Positions 35,545 through 47,021 of a stretch of 64,000 nucleotides of DNA are shown here, piece after piece (the stretch's first letter is position 1; each line of letters begins with the position of its first letter). The position numbers and the translations under genes were made by a program. The notes under the pieces were generated by a model. The model was not told where the DNA came from, searched no databases, and saw nothing but the letters and a program-made list of their open reading frames with translations. The stretch lies in the NCBI GenBank assembly GCA_030847615.1, contig JAUMIR010000003.1, positions 69,388,001-69,452,000 on the forward strand. The letters are read 5' to 3'. This DNA comes from Gambelia wislizenii (Eukaryota > Chordata > Lepidosauria > Squamata > Crotaphytidae).

Positions 35545-35711
35545 TGGCGGGCTCACACATGCACGATGGATGGAAGAGGCATGGGCTTCCCACCAAGCTA
35601 CTCAGCTCTGGAACTTTCCGCAGGGACTCTCTGCGCAGGCGCAGACCCCATTTGAATAAAGGCATAGTTGACCACTTGAAGAACCACAGTTCAGGTAAGC
35701 AACCTGTTCTT
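35545..35711. repeat. DIRS-B right inverted terminal repeat
   Basis: Contains 'ctactcagctctggaacttt' and 'cgcagaccccatttgaataa', the inverted counterparts of the left repeat, and ends 'caggtaagcaacctgttctt'. Confidence 0.8.
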
Positions 35712-38700
35712 TTATTAACAAGACAGTGGTAAAATGACAAATTTGAGTTTGGAGGAGTATTTCCTGAGTAATATGTAGGGCTATAGAAATTTCCTGCTGT
35801 CAACTAGCTTGTTTCTATCTTTAATTATTTATTTATTACAATACTTATAAGATATCAAGCCAATGAGTAACTGAACTATTGATGTTCTCTTAGACATTCT
35901 AGGATGTTTAGAGGAGCTTTCCAGATTGCTTTAAAAAACAGAGTTGGTGTCCTTTCCCGTTATTATATCTCTGATAGGAAGTTCTTTGAACTTAGTCAAC
36001 ATCATGGTGAAAGTTGTGTTTACATTTATCCCTCTTGTCTTAGATGTGCTTCTAGCACTGTACTTCTTCCCAAAAGAAGAATGAAGCAAGACCTGTTGAA
36101 TATTTTTCTTTTAATGAGTCTTGTCTCTAAAACAGAATGTTTAGGTTCAAGAATTTGCACTTTTGGGCTTGTGACATGAAATCTTTTGCATTAAATGACA
36201 GTATTCTTAAATTGTCCAGTTCTGGTGGTGATGTGCATGTGAATTTATTCATGATTTCATAAATTAAATTAATGGGCTGATCTTTTGAGTTTTACTACTG
36301 TATGTAGCTGGGCTGAATGAATTATCACCCCCCCCCCATATAATTCAAATGTCAATTTTCTCACCCCACCAACAGGCCAACAGTGGGTGACAAAGTGATT
36401 CCTCTCAGTTCTTTCACTGAATACCAGTGGAGTAAATGGGGGCCAAAAGTTCAACATAAATCCTGTGACCAGACAGTCCCTTTCTCCTCACACAATATAC
36501 TGGACACCAGGAGTGGATGATTGCAAGGGGGATGGGACCTATGCCCTCCTGACCCCCATGTTGGTTGTGCACATGCACACAAACATGGTAGCATGCAAAA
36601 TATCTCCTTTTTGGCTACATCCCTGCCCAAATGGCAAACAGAAGTAACGTTGTGTGGGTGGCATATGGCTAAAAAAGGATTAGCAGGGTTGCAGATGTGT
36701 GGGAAGGTGATTTTCCATAATTTTTGTCTGTCTTGGGGGCTTTTTGCACAGTTTTCAGTTGAAAACTGACTAGATTTTATACCACTTTTTAAGAAAAATT
36801 GGGAAGACTGGGGAAGGGGGTGTTAAGAGGCTGCATGCAGCCTCTGGGTGACATCTCCCGCCCAATATATACCTACAAACTTAACATAATTGAAGTCACC
36901 TTAAATGTACAAATGAAATAAAGCACAGATACCAACATGGCTGCCAAACTTTGCTGCCTCAATGAAAAACAATTAGTGAAAAACAATTACACAATTGTGT
37001 AATTACATCAATACAACTATGTCCAAGTTTCCAAGCCATTGAACTTGCTGCTGCCTCTTTGCTTCAAACTGGCATCCTTATGCAAGTTTTCATATGCTTT
37101 TGAGAACTGAAATATTCTAATACCTAGTCTCTCACTAAGTTTTTTCAATTTATTCATAAACAACACAATCAAAGTTTTTCCATCATGTCCAATTTTCAGT
37201 TTGAAGGGAAAGCCCCAAGTATACTTAATGACTACTTTTCTCAGAGTTTCAGTATGGAACTTTTGAGATACCTGTATTTGAGAGGGGAGCTAGCTTTTAG
37301 TAGATCTCAGCATTCTGTGCCCTATATTCTAATGCTCTGCTAAGGTTAATATGCAATATACCCAAATTGCCTTTGTGAATCTGGTGAATTTCATTATCTT
37401 GTCCCTTAGATAAGTGTTGCATTTTACTCTTGATCAATAGGTCTGTGCAGCCTGTCCTCCAAATTGAGACCTAACTCCAAGCTTATCTCTTGGATCTAGA
37501 AAATTTATAATGTAATTCCACTTCTCCCTCTGCATACACAGGTTTATCTGTCTGCTTTCTTGGTCCTCAACCCTTTCTTCTTGGTCTTGTAGGGTACTTT
37601 GCATGTTGCTGAACCTCTTGTTTAATACCAAGATTTAATGCTTCATTTATGTTTCCCCAATATTATTCAGCTTTGAGGTTAAATTTGTATATTTCTTAAC
37701 CAGTAGTATAAGGGTTGCTGACAAGTGTATTTGTCTGCAGTTCCACTACCTTACCTTTATTTTTCCTTCCTCCTGCTTCCTTTGAAACAACAGGTGCCAT
37801 ATTGTCCTGATCTGACTCATTGCATTGATTCTCTTTCAAGCAGGAGTACTCATCAGATTCTTTTTCAGTGGAGACATCTGCTGTTTCACTTCTTGCCTTA
37901 TGATTGTTTATTTTTCTGCTTTATCAAGTCAAGCTGACACAATTATGCACATTTTGGTGGCTGAAATGCCAAGCAGCCCTGTTATGCTGCTGTTCTTCTT
38001 GCTAGCAAACCATGCTCTGCACTTTCTTTTCTTGTCCTATTAGCTGTCACATTTTCTTCCCTCATGAAGCAGCCTCTGGAAAGGCTTTTCTTCACCTCAG
38101 TCTCCTAGTCCTCACCCAGTTCTTCCTGCAGAACAGCCTCTCAAGATTTCACCTTCTCACATTTGATTTCACATGTGACGTTTACAGCCCATGTGATGAA
38201 GAGGATATTCAGAGAATGTTGTGGGACTGCCTGCCTTCAGATACGCAAAAGAATCAGCCAAGGCCCTCAAGACAAGGAAGAAATCTCCAGACACCCTGAT
38301 ACTGGCATTCAACATGCAAGTAGCTCTAAAAAGAGCAGGACAGTCCTTTAATGGAGATAGCATTCAACCCAATCTGGGTTTCAGAAGCAGGCAGAGAAGG
38401 CTCCTTCAACAGCAGAACAAGCTGCTGATCTAACAGTATCCAACCCAATCTATGCAACAGACTGGGATCCCACTGCCAGGGCTCTTGGTAGCAAGGTAAT
38501 CATAATAGAGAGGCATGGCTTCTAACCCCAGACAATGCTAAGGAACCATTCTCAAGTGACACATAAGTAAATTCTTGATAGCACTTGACCTGAGGAGAGT
38601 AATCTATGTTCTCTTTATTAATGGCCACCCTCTTCCTTGTAAGTATTGTGAAGGTGGTAAAAGACATAAGAAAGAAAGCTGATCATGAGCCTCATGCCCA

Positions 38701-38796
38701 GGGAACAAACTTTGTCTGTGGCAATATATCTGTCTTCTTTTCACCAAAGAGATCAGCCATTTCTGAGGAGATATGCCCTCATGACATGAGCTAGAC
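35712..38796. other. Intergenic, mostly unassigned
   Basis: No gene is supported. A short - strand frame at 37434-37631 has a Gln/Glu-rich coiled-coil-like segment (STLQDQEERVEDQESRQIN) that could be a fragment of L1 ORF1, but the surroundings are too broken to be sure. The + frame at 35904-36179 has no resemblance I recognise. 38160-38450 looks like degraded coding sequence of an unknown repeat. Confidence 0.4.
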
Positions 38797-38965
38797 CCAT
38801 GCTAGTCAAAGTGGTGGTCCGTGAACCAGTGCCAGTCTACAAACAATTGGTTTTGGCCCACAACAAGTTTCTAAGAAAGAAAGCAATAATTGTAGTCAAT
38901 GGGCACAAATATGGTGCTGGTCCCTGGCACATTTGGAAAAACTAGTCTTGCTCATCAGATAGCTT
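38797..38965. mobile_element. hAT-like MITE fragment (tentative)
   Basis: Left 'ctagtcaaagtggtggtcc' and right 'ggtccctggcacatttgg' with 'aaaaactagtcttg' form imperfect inverted ends around an A/T-rich middle. The target duplication is not clear. Confidence 0.4.
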
Positions 38966-39109
38966 AAGTTCTGATGGGTGGTCAGACATGGGCAGGTACT
39001 AGTCTACTGCACCTAGGATTGAAACAGCACTGTTGGCTATGATGACAAAGGTAAGTGTGGATGTTTTGGAGGATTGATTCCCTCCTTGCCCTCCACTATG
39101 GGAAAGTTA

Positions 39110-39960
39110 ATCATTATTAGATATGTTACATAATTAAGAAGTCCATTCAGCAGTTCACCTACCTGGGAAGCATAATCTCCTCAGATGCCAAGACTGACAA
39201 AGAGATCGATCACAGATTAGCAAAGGCATATAGCACATTTGGAAGACTTTACAAAAGAGTCTGGAGTAATAAACACCTGAGGCGAAGCACAAAAACCAGT
39301 GTGTATAGAGCCATTGTACTCCTTTATGGGTCTGAAACATGGGTCACCTATTGCCAACACTTACGACTCCTCAAACGCTTCCATCACCGCTGTATATGCA
39401 CAATCCTAAATATACACTGGACTGACTATGTGATGAATTTTGCTATCCTCGAGCAAGCAGGGATCACCAGCATTGAGGCCATGATATTGAGAACACAGCT
39501 GCACTGGGCAGGGGACGTTTCTAGGATGGAGGACCATCGCCTCCCCAAAATAGTACTCTACAGTGAACTCACCACGGGTCAGCGTAAGGGGGGTGCTCCA
39601 GAAAAATGATACAAGGAGTCTCTGAAACAACATCTCAGGCTGTGTCAAATTGATCACCAACAATGGTCCGCCCTGGCCTCACATTGGGAGGCATGGAGAT
39701 GCACTATCCACAATGCTGCAGCCTTATTTGAGAACTCTTGCCGAACAAATCTTGAAGAGAAATGACAACGCAGAAAGAATCACAACCCGGAAACATCACC
39801 CAAGGAGACCTTCTGCTGTGCTTTCTGCAACCGGACTTGTTTATCTCGGATTGGCCTTTTTAGTCATCAGTGCGCTTGCAGAAAATGTGGGATGAGTCCT
39901 TCCTGAATCTTCATTTGCGAAGAAAAGCCAGAGAGATAATTAAAAAGTATCTGGTGGAAG
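39110..39960 (+). pseudogene. Non-LTR retrotransposon ORF2 C-terminus with zinc finger
   Basis: An open stretch (39130-39609) reads FTYLGSIISSDAKTDKEID, then RAIVLLYGSETWVTYCQHLR and LHWAGDVSRMEDHRLPKIV, the region after the RT palm in several LINE clades. After a stop it continues to a C-terminal finger, CCAFCNRTCLSRIGLFSHQ followed by C, near 39815-39875. It is unlike the BovB, CR1, L2 and L1 copies here. I leave the clade open. The copy is 5'-truncated with at least two stops. Confidence 0.7.
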
Positions 39961-41329
39961 TGCTGGTAGAGGTGTTTGATAGTTTTGAAGTGCAGTCTGG
40001 GTAAAAAGGGCATAGTTCTACACCCTCACTTGCAAGGAAGGAATAAAAGTGCCCATGTTTAGAGCTGACAGGATAAAAGGTGAGAAATGTCTTTATCTTC
40101 CTTGTTTTGACATTGTTTACAGTGTCCCCACAAAAGCTGGAAAATTAGAAAAGAGTTCCCTTAGAACTGCTCGGTCTATCTGAGATACCCCATGATTTGA
40201 TTTAACTTGAAGTGCCTGTTCCTCAACACAACCACATTAACTTTCAAATAATCTTAGTTACACATTTCTTGAATACTTTAAAAATAAGCTTTCTCTGGAG
40301 AAAAACTTGTTGAGCTAATTGAAACCTCTGAATCCTCTTTACTTGACACCTTTTAGAAAGCTGAGGGGAGGTGGTGTCCTTGAATTCCTCCCCTAAACTG
40401 CTGTGGAAAGAATCAGAAGAAACTAATAAAGAGCTTGAAAGACCTCTCTTACCATTGTTTAGGGAATATGGGGGAGGGGGATTCTTCTAATTTTTTATTT
40501 GATCAAAACATAGTCTAGGATTCTCAAAAAATAATATTGGCAAAAGTACAATCATGCTAACACAGGAGTACCACACAACACCAAACTACAGAAAGAAAAA
40601 AACACATAAAATAACTCAAGCAATAAAATAGAACTATATTGATAGGGTAACACAAAATATAAGAAACACAAGTAAAAAACACAACAAACACAACTGTATC
40701 AGTAACATACATAGAGAGCATATAATACAGAATGAGGTGGAGTACTCAGTGCATACAACAACTGGGGGAAAGCATGACCACAGCACATATGATAGACTAG
40801 AGTATTGGAATAAATAGGGACTATATTGAAAGGGTAATGTAAAGTATACAATGATGCACAATAGAAAAACATTTTTAAAAAATCACACAACTACATCTAT
40901 AACATATGTGGAGGACATGTAATACATAATGATGCTAACACTCAATGCATACAACAAATGGAAAGAAGCTAAACAACCAAAAGCATGAACATGACACATA
41001 TAAAGGACTGGAGGAATTAGAAAAACAGCTAGATAGAAACTAAACAATCAGTGACCTAACCATATCACATGTAGAGACATAACATGACTGTAACTTTGAC
41101 TGAAACTTGACAGTTGGCCAGTCCAAAACGCTGCCATCAAGAGGCTAGCTGCCCATTCTGACTTCAGAGAGAGCAACGAGTGCTGAGGCTCTGCTTTCAT
41201 GGAGCTCAGACCAGGCGATTATGCACCAGAAAGGCAGAGCCCTGTTGCTCTTCTGGCCGACTACCAGTGGCAGCAGTGCCATGGAGGTGGCTAGCCAGCA
41301 GTGGTGGTGGAACTGCAGCTTCACTGGGG
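39961..41329. other. Intergenic with a two-copy tandem repeat
   Basis: No gene. Two diverged direct copies of about 180 bp occur at roughly 40635-40805 and 40825-41005. Shared landmarks are 'actatattgawagggtaa', 'cataca' blocks, 'actcartgcatacaaca' and 'acatatrawrgact'. The rest is A-rich and unassigned. Confidence 0.45.
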
Positions 41330-42000
41330 GTAAAAGTCTAAATGCAGTTAAGGTGTGGCACTTATAAAAGATTAAAAACATACAATAATTAAAAATATAT
41401 AAATTAGAAAGAAAAAAAATTAAAACATACAATAGTTAAAAAAAAATCTGATTGCAGCTCAGAAAGGACAGCCGAGTCTTGGGCCGGGATAGTTATTCAG
41501 GAAAGGCCTGCCGGAAAAGATCCGTCTTGACAGCTTTTTTAAAGCTGTCTAAGGTGGTACTAAGACGGATCTCGTCCGGCAGGCCATTCCATAATCTGGG
41601 AGCGGCAGCAGAGAAGGCCCTCTGGGCGGTCACCGACAGCCTTGTTTTCATAGGCTGTAACAGATTCCTCCCAGAGGACCGAAGTGCACGGGGAGGGTTG
41701 TACGGAAGGAGACGGTCCCGGAGATAAATTGGACCCAAGCCATGTAGGGCTTTAAAGGTTATAACCAACACCTTGTACTAGCCCGGAAACTAATAGACAG
41801 CCAGTGGAGAGCTTTTAGCACAGGTGTTATATGCTCTCTTCTGGAAACACCAGAAATCAACCTGACTGCCATGTTCTGAACTAGTTGAAGTTTCCGAGTC
41901 ACAGTTAACAAAGTTGATATCTTCCTGGGCATTACCTCTTTAACAGAAAATTTGGTACCAGGGGCCAAAGTAACTTTGAAAGAATATGGATAGTTTCCTA
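41330..42000 (-). mobile_element. L2/CR1-like LINE 3' end
   Basis: On the - strand frames at 42010-41759 and 41771-41493 give LQLVQNMAVRLISGVSRREH, LKALHWLSISFRA, then ITFKALHGLGPIYLRDRLLP and SAAAPRLWNGLPDEIR. This is the conserved C-terminal part of L2-like ORF2. The 3' tail with T-rich sequence extends to about 41330. It is the best preserved copy of this family in the window. One frameshift separates the two frames. Confidence 0.8.
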
Positions 42001-44296
42001 TATCAAACACACAAATAGTTCAACATGTTTCAGCAAAATTTTATCCAAAACTAACAATATGGATGTGAAATGAAACAATCAGACCAGGTAAGTCTTGCAT
42101 AAGTAAATGAAAACATTTTGCACCTTTTAAAGATCATTTAAAGACTTTTCCCAAAAATTCATCCAGGGATTACCTTTCCTCCACATCACCTTCCACTTAT
42201 AACTCCTATTTTTTCTATTTTTTGGCCAAACTTGGGGGAGTGGTAAACATGCTGGGTAGCTGGCGAGGCAGGCTTATTCTCTTTGCCTTGCTGAACATGC
42301 ACGTTTAGTAAGAGATTCTGGAGGCAGCTGCTGTTTACCTTGCCTGTTGTAGGCCAATACATACAGCTACAGTAGGATCAGCTCAAGTAGAATCCCACTC
42401 TTTTCCTCCTGAAGGTTTATTGCACTGTTTACTGTACACATGCTGCTGCAACCCACCCCCAAATGTCTACATTTATCCAGCCTTCCTTAAGCATCATACC
42501 AGAGCTAATGCTGGTGAAAAACTTCCAGCTAGACTGAGGACAAGGAGGAATAAGAGGGCGGGGCTGGTTGTACTGTATGTAAAAATAGACTTTGCAAAAA
42601 GGCTCTTTTTTGAAATATGATTTGTTAATGGAAGTATGCCTGTATGTGATAATGTGTGAACCTGTATAGTCTTGATTTTATTTCTCATTCTGATTGGCTG
42701 TAAAATCTACCAGAGTGCATTTTGGAGAGGTAAGCAACTTCAAGACCACAAAGTGTGCAGCACAGTCTCCATCCTGTGATCCAGCTATCATTCCACTATT
42801 CCACAGAGCCCTCAGCAGCTTTCTCAGGATGTGGTTGCTACTCATGATGCATCATTTTGCCTCAGATAAGAGGGTGAGCAGAGTCCTTTCCAGATTTCAA
42901 TGACAGAAGGTCTAGAAGGAATGGACATGTTGTTCAACCTTGGTCTTGAGAAATGGGAGTTCCCCAGGTTTCAGGGAAGAAGGCACAGGTAATTATGCTA
43001 ATCCTGGACTGGCCAAGGAAATCCTAATACTGGGATTTGGTGGCAGTAGCAGTAGAAGAGTCTTAGCCCCATCTATAATTGGTGTGTGTATGCGCGCACT
43101 CGTGAATGAGCGATGGAGCATCCATACACCCAGATCCAGACTGGCTTCAGCTTCATGGCTATCATTGAACAGTGAAACTGGAGTCTAGGATCTATGGAGA
43201 TCAGATTAAATATACTATGCTAGGTTCTTGCAAGAATTTCACAAGTATTATCTGTTAAACTACCTGTGGGGAGGAGGTGGACTGAGAGAGACAGTGACTT
43301 GCTGAAACCCATGCAGTGAGTTAATTGAAAAAATTCATACTAGGGACTTTCTGATTTGGAGCTTAGTCTCTTAGCTACTGTATTACTACACCACAATAGC
43401 TTTTACTTAAAGATAGCAAGAGCTGGGGGGGGGTCAAAAGTAGAAGGTAGAATTGTTAAGCATGGCTTACACCTCACTTCCAGAATTTTGCTTCATCAGT
43501 GTGACCTTCCACAAGGGCAAAATCACATTGGTCTCAAGAGTAGACAGCTGAATGCCATGCTTTGCCCTGGAAAGCCTAAGGCAAAAAGCTAAAAAGGACA
43601 CATTTCCCAGGGAAGGGAGACAATAGATGAAATGAAACCTTTGTATTTGCTGATTTTGAAACTTCCTTTCCTTAATCCCAAAACCTTAAGACCCTTGCTC
43701 AAGCTTTTAAAATCCAATCACTGGACATTAAGAAACACATTAGCATTTTCCACACCTTTTGTCAAGACCAGGACAATCATTGTGCAATCCATGAAGGCTC
43801 AGGAAGTCTATTGTTTCAAACCATGAAACATCCCATCCCCTCAGGTGTATTTGGAGGTATAAATAACCCTCAAAAATATCCCTCAGTGCGCACAGACTTC
43901 AGTTCCAGGGGACCCTATGTCCCTCTGTGTGGCCAACCCAGATTCCTCCATCCACTCTGCTGGATTGACCACAGGATAGGTTGTATCACCCCAACAAATC
44001 CTCTTGCTACTCTCTATCCAAGTTTTTCCTACTGTTTTTCCTATAGCCTTGTGTGAATGCTTTTTCTGGGTGAATGTGTGTGTGTGGGGGGGGTTATTTT
44101 TGAACTGTTTAATAAAAACCATACTTAATTTTATATGTGTGTGTATTCCATCCAGACTAGTACTGGTAGACACAGGTTTCAAGGTCCCCTTGTTACCCCA
44201 TTTTCGCATAGCTAAAGTCGAGTTGCTGCTAATTTCCCCAACATATTAGAAACTTGATATTTTCTTGGAATTTTCCAAGGAGCATTTTGGGTAACA
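42001..44296. other. Intergenic, no recognised feature
   Basis: No gene or named element. (TG)n runs occur near 44075 and 44138. The open frames here are short and show no family resemblance. Confidence 0.5.
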
Positions 44297-45600
44297 GAAT
44301 CATAGAATTGGAAGAGACCTCAAGGGCCATCCAGAACATGGCTATCATGTCCCCTCTCAACCTTCTCTTCTCCAGACAACATGCCCAGCTACCTATGCTG
44401 CTCCTCATCAGGCATGGCTTCCATACCACCCACCATCCAGATCGCCCTCCTCTGGACACATTCCAGCTTCTCAATATCCTTCCTGAATTGTGGTGCCTAG
44501 AACTGGACACAGTACTCCAGGTGAGGTCTGACCAAAGTAGACTAGAGTGACACTATTACTTCCCTTGATCTAGACACTATACTCCTGTTAATGCAGCCTA
44601 GAATCACATTGGCTTTTTTAGCTGCTGCATCACACTGCTGACTCATGTTCAACTTGTAGTCCACTAAAACTCCTAGATCCTTTTCGCATGTACTCCCCTT
44701 AAGCCAGATGTCACCCATCCTATATCTGTGCATTTCATTTTTACTGCCCAAGTGTAGTATCCTAACACCAACTGGGAGAACTGTATTGAATATAGTTATT
44801 TTCTGAATTATCTCTGTAACTGTAGCTATTAAAGTCACTAGTGGTGCTTTCACATATGTATTGTTAGATATTATAATTATGCTTGTTAAGAGCTTGTTTC
44901 ACCACATAGTGGACTGATTTAGTAACATATGTTATGATTATGGTTTATAAATAAGTTTAAAAATTCACACAGCCCATGATTGTGAGTAGTGTTTGAGAAA
45001 GAGGGGAAATGTAAGGAATTCTCACAACATATGATTGTGATTATTACTGTTAACTTTTCATGTATAATTGTACAAGTGCTTGCTAAAGAGAATTCTTTCT
45101 AAAGTTGGGAACCAGTTTATATAACTATACAACATGTGGTTTTGAATTGTATTCCTAAATGTTCATTAAAACATTGTGTATGTAATAAGTCAAAAAAGTA
45201 TCACCATAAGTGACTTATTCTCAATTCATTTATGTTTGTGACACTGATTATGTAAAGTTAGCTAGCACTTGATTTATAGTGTAGCTTATTTGGTATGTTA
45301 AAGACAAAAACATTACCATATGTGATTGTGACTTAATCTATGTATGTTTGTGACACATGGTTATTGTATAATAATTAGTACTTGATTTATAGTTCAGTAC
45401 TTGATCACTTGATTTATAGTGCAGATTGGTACTGAAGTTGTTGCAATTGTGGTTTATATAAGACCATTCAGAAAATAACTGTATTCAGTACAGTTCTCCC
45501 AGTTGGTGTTAGGTTAGTTGTGAGGACCCTACAAGAGTGGTGTTACTAACAAGTGTAGTATCCATTTCTCCCTGCTGAAATTCATTTTGTTAATTTTGGT
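44297..45600 (-). mobile_element. CR1 LINE fragment, split by a 787-bp insertion
   Basis: 44297-44762 begins with 'agaatcatagaattggaaga' and follows the CR1 3' part backwards. 45550-45600 resumes with 'atttctccctgctgaaattc' and 'attttgttaat', the next CR1 sequence, as seen uninterrupted at 47770-47815. Frame MHRYRMGDIWLKGSTCEKDL on the - strand is CR1 ORF2 C-terminus. Confidence 0.8.
44763..45549. mobile_element. Unclassified insertion with long inverted repeats and 14-bp duplication
   Basis: CAAGTGTAGTATCC occurs exactly at 44749-44762 and 45550-45563, and CR1 sequence is continuous across it. The insert begins TAACACCAACTGGGAGAACTG. Its near-identical inverse lies at about 45467-45513, followed by 36 more bases ending GGTGTTACTAA. 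The interior is A/T-rich with diverged direct repeats of a 'gtttgtgacac...cttgatttatagt' unit and a TATA-like 'tttatataagacc' at 45450. No frame is open. I could not assign a class. Confidence 0.7.
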
Positions 45601-46174
45601 AGTATTAGGTGTTAGGTGTTCTCTGCTCAAGATATGGAAAAAATATAAAGCAAGGTGTGTACAAAGAACCCCAGGGTGGATCTGCCCGCATGATTCCTTT
45701 TACAGGAGGGAACGAATCCCTGGTATAATATGGATGAAATATGAGAACTTAATAACATGGGAAAATAACCAACCACAAATTAAAACAGAAGAAGAGTTAA
45801 AAATAGATGGGATAGAATGTCGCTGGTGGTTATATTTGCAATTAAGAGAAAAAAAAATAAGATCAGATTTAAGAATACACGGCATGTATCAACTAAAATC
45901 AGAACTTTAAAAATATTCTAGTATCAGAAGATTCCAGGTATCTTTCAAAAATCTATAAACTACTATTGGAATGAGATTATGAAGATAAGCTAATTAAAGA
46001 ATCTATGATTAAATGGGCCCAAAATGTAAAACATCAAATTTTATTAGAAAAATGGGAAGAACTATGGACTAAAACTATTACTATAACAATGTGTCAGGAC
46101 TTAAAACAAAACTGTTGGAAGATGATATATAAATGGTATTTAACACCAGACAAACCTGCAAGAATATATAAAGA

Positions 46175-46921
46175 CAAGCTACACGCGGTGCAGCATACAC
46201 CGTTCCCCCCAACGCGCTACACACCCACCCATGGTATGCACTGCACACACACACACAGACACACACGTCCCCCCTGCACGCCCACACTGCCCTCCCCACC
46301 CCCACCACCCCTCTGCAGCACCTCACTCCTCCCCACCCTCCCCATGCCCCCCGTGCTCTTTGCCACCCTCCCCACCCCCGCCACGCTCCTCAGTGCCCTC
46401 CCCACCCCACCCCCACCACACTCCTCACCACCCTCGCCACCCCGCCATGCTCCTCGGTGCCTTCCCCACCACCGCCGCACTCATCGGTGCCCTCTCCCCC
46501 GCTGCCGCACTCTTTGCCATCCTCCCCACTTCCGCCATGCTCCTCACCACCCTTGCCACCCACCCCCGCTGCACTCCTCGCCACCCTCCCCATCCCCCGC
46601 CACACTCCTCAGTGTCCTCCACACCCACTGTGCTCCTCGCCACTCTCCCCACACACCCCATCATGCTCCTCGCCACCCTCGCCCCACCGCCCTTGCTGCT
46701 TCCCCCTCCATGCACACACACCATGCCACATTCCTCCCCAATACTACTCACACCTCCTCCATGTTTAAACTCCATGTTTAGAAAACACTTAAAAGTCCTC
46801 ATGTTCCCACCCCCAGTGTGCTGACTGGCTGCCCAATCAAGCTTTGATTGGTTGGTTAGTTTCCTAAGCAGCCAGTCAGCACACTGGAAATGGCAACATA
46901 CCCAAGAGAATTATATATAGA
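46175..46921 (-). mobile_element. Helitron-like element with C-rich satellite inside
   Basis: On the - strand the 5' end is TCTATATATAATTCTCTTGG followed by 'gtatgttgccatttccag', matching the 21317 copy. The 3' end reads GCACCGCGTGTAGCTTG, with a short GC hairpin and CTTG where CTAG is expected. L1 ORF2 coding resumes on either side. The interior is the satellite listed next. Confidence 0.6.
46200..46745. repeat. C-rich minisatellite
   Basis: After (CA)n at 46241-46266, units of about 25-40 bp built from 'ccgccatgctcctc', 'gccaccctccccacc' and variants repeat some 15 times. Almost no G on the + strand. Proline/serine/histidine-rich or glycine-rich frames on either strand are repeat artefacts. 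Confidence 0.85.
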
Positions 46922-47021
46922 GATATTACAGTAATAATACATGTTGGAAATATAAACTGGAGGGTGGCACTTTTTATCACATGTGGTGGTCCTGCAAACA
47001 GGCTCGTAAATTCTGGTCCCC

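Larger units (their letters stand above)
32263..35711 (+). mobile_element. DIRS retrotransposon B, complete ends, deleted core
   Basis: Left inverted repeat (32263-32405), right inverted repeat (35545-35711) and internal complementary region (35418-35500) are all present. Coding remnants are gag-like (33729-34380) and tyrosine recombinase (34500-35393). Between them is no RT or RNase H, so B is a deleted, non-autonomous derivative. B differs in sequence from A and belongs to another subfamily. It starts about 50 bp after A ends, in the same orientation. Confidence 0.8.

Noticed and set aside
35904..36179. 91-codon + frame preceded by a CTTAG acceptor-like site
   Set aside because: No resemblance to a known protein, no donor or neighbouring exon seen, and no MSL2 or PPP2R3A match.
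37434..37631. L1 ORF1 coiled-coil remnant
   Set aside because: A short Glu/Gln-rich segment is suggestive but the flanks do not read as ORF1, so it is only mentioned, not called.
46005..46824. Frames of up to 258 codons rich in Pro/His/Ser and Gly-rich ones on the other strand
   Set aside because: By-products of the C-rich satellite in the Helitron; the first codons belong to L1 ORF2.
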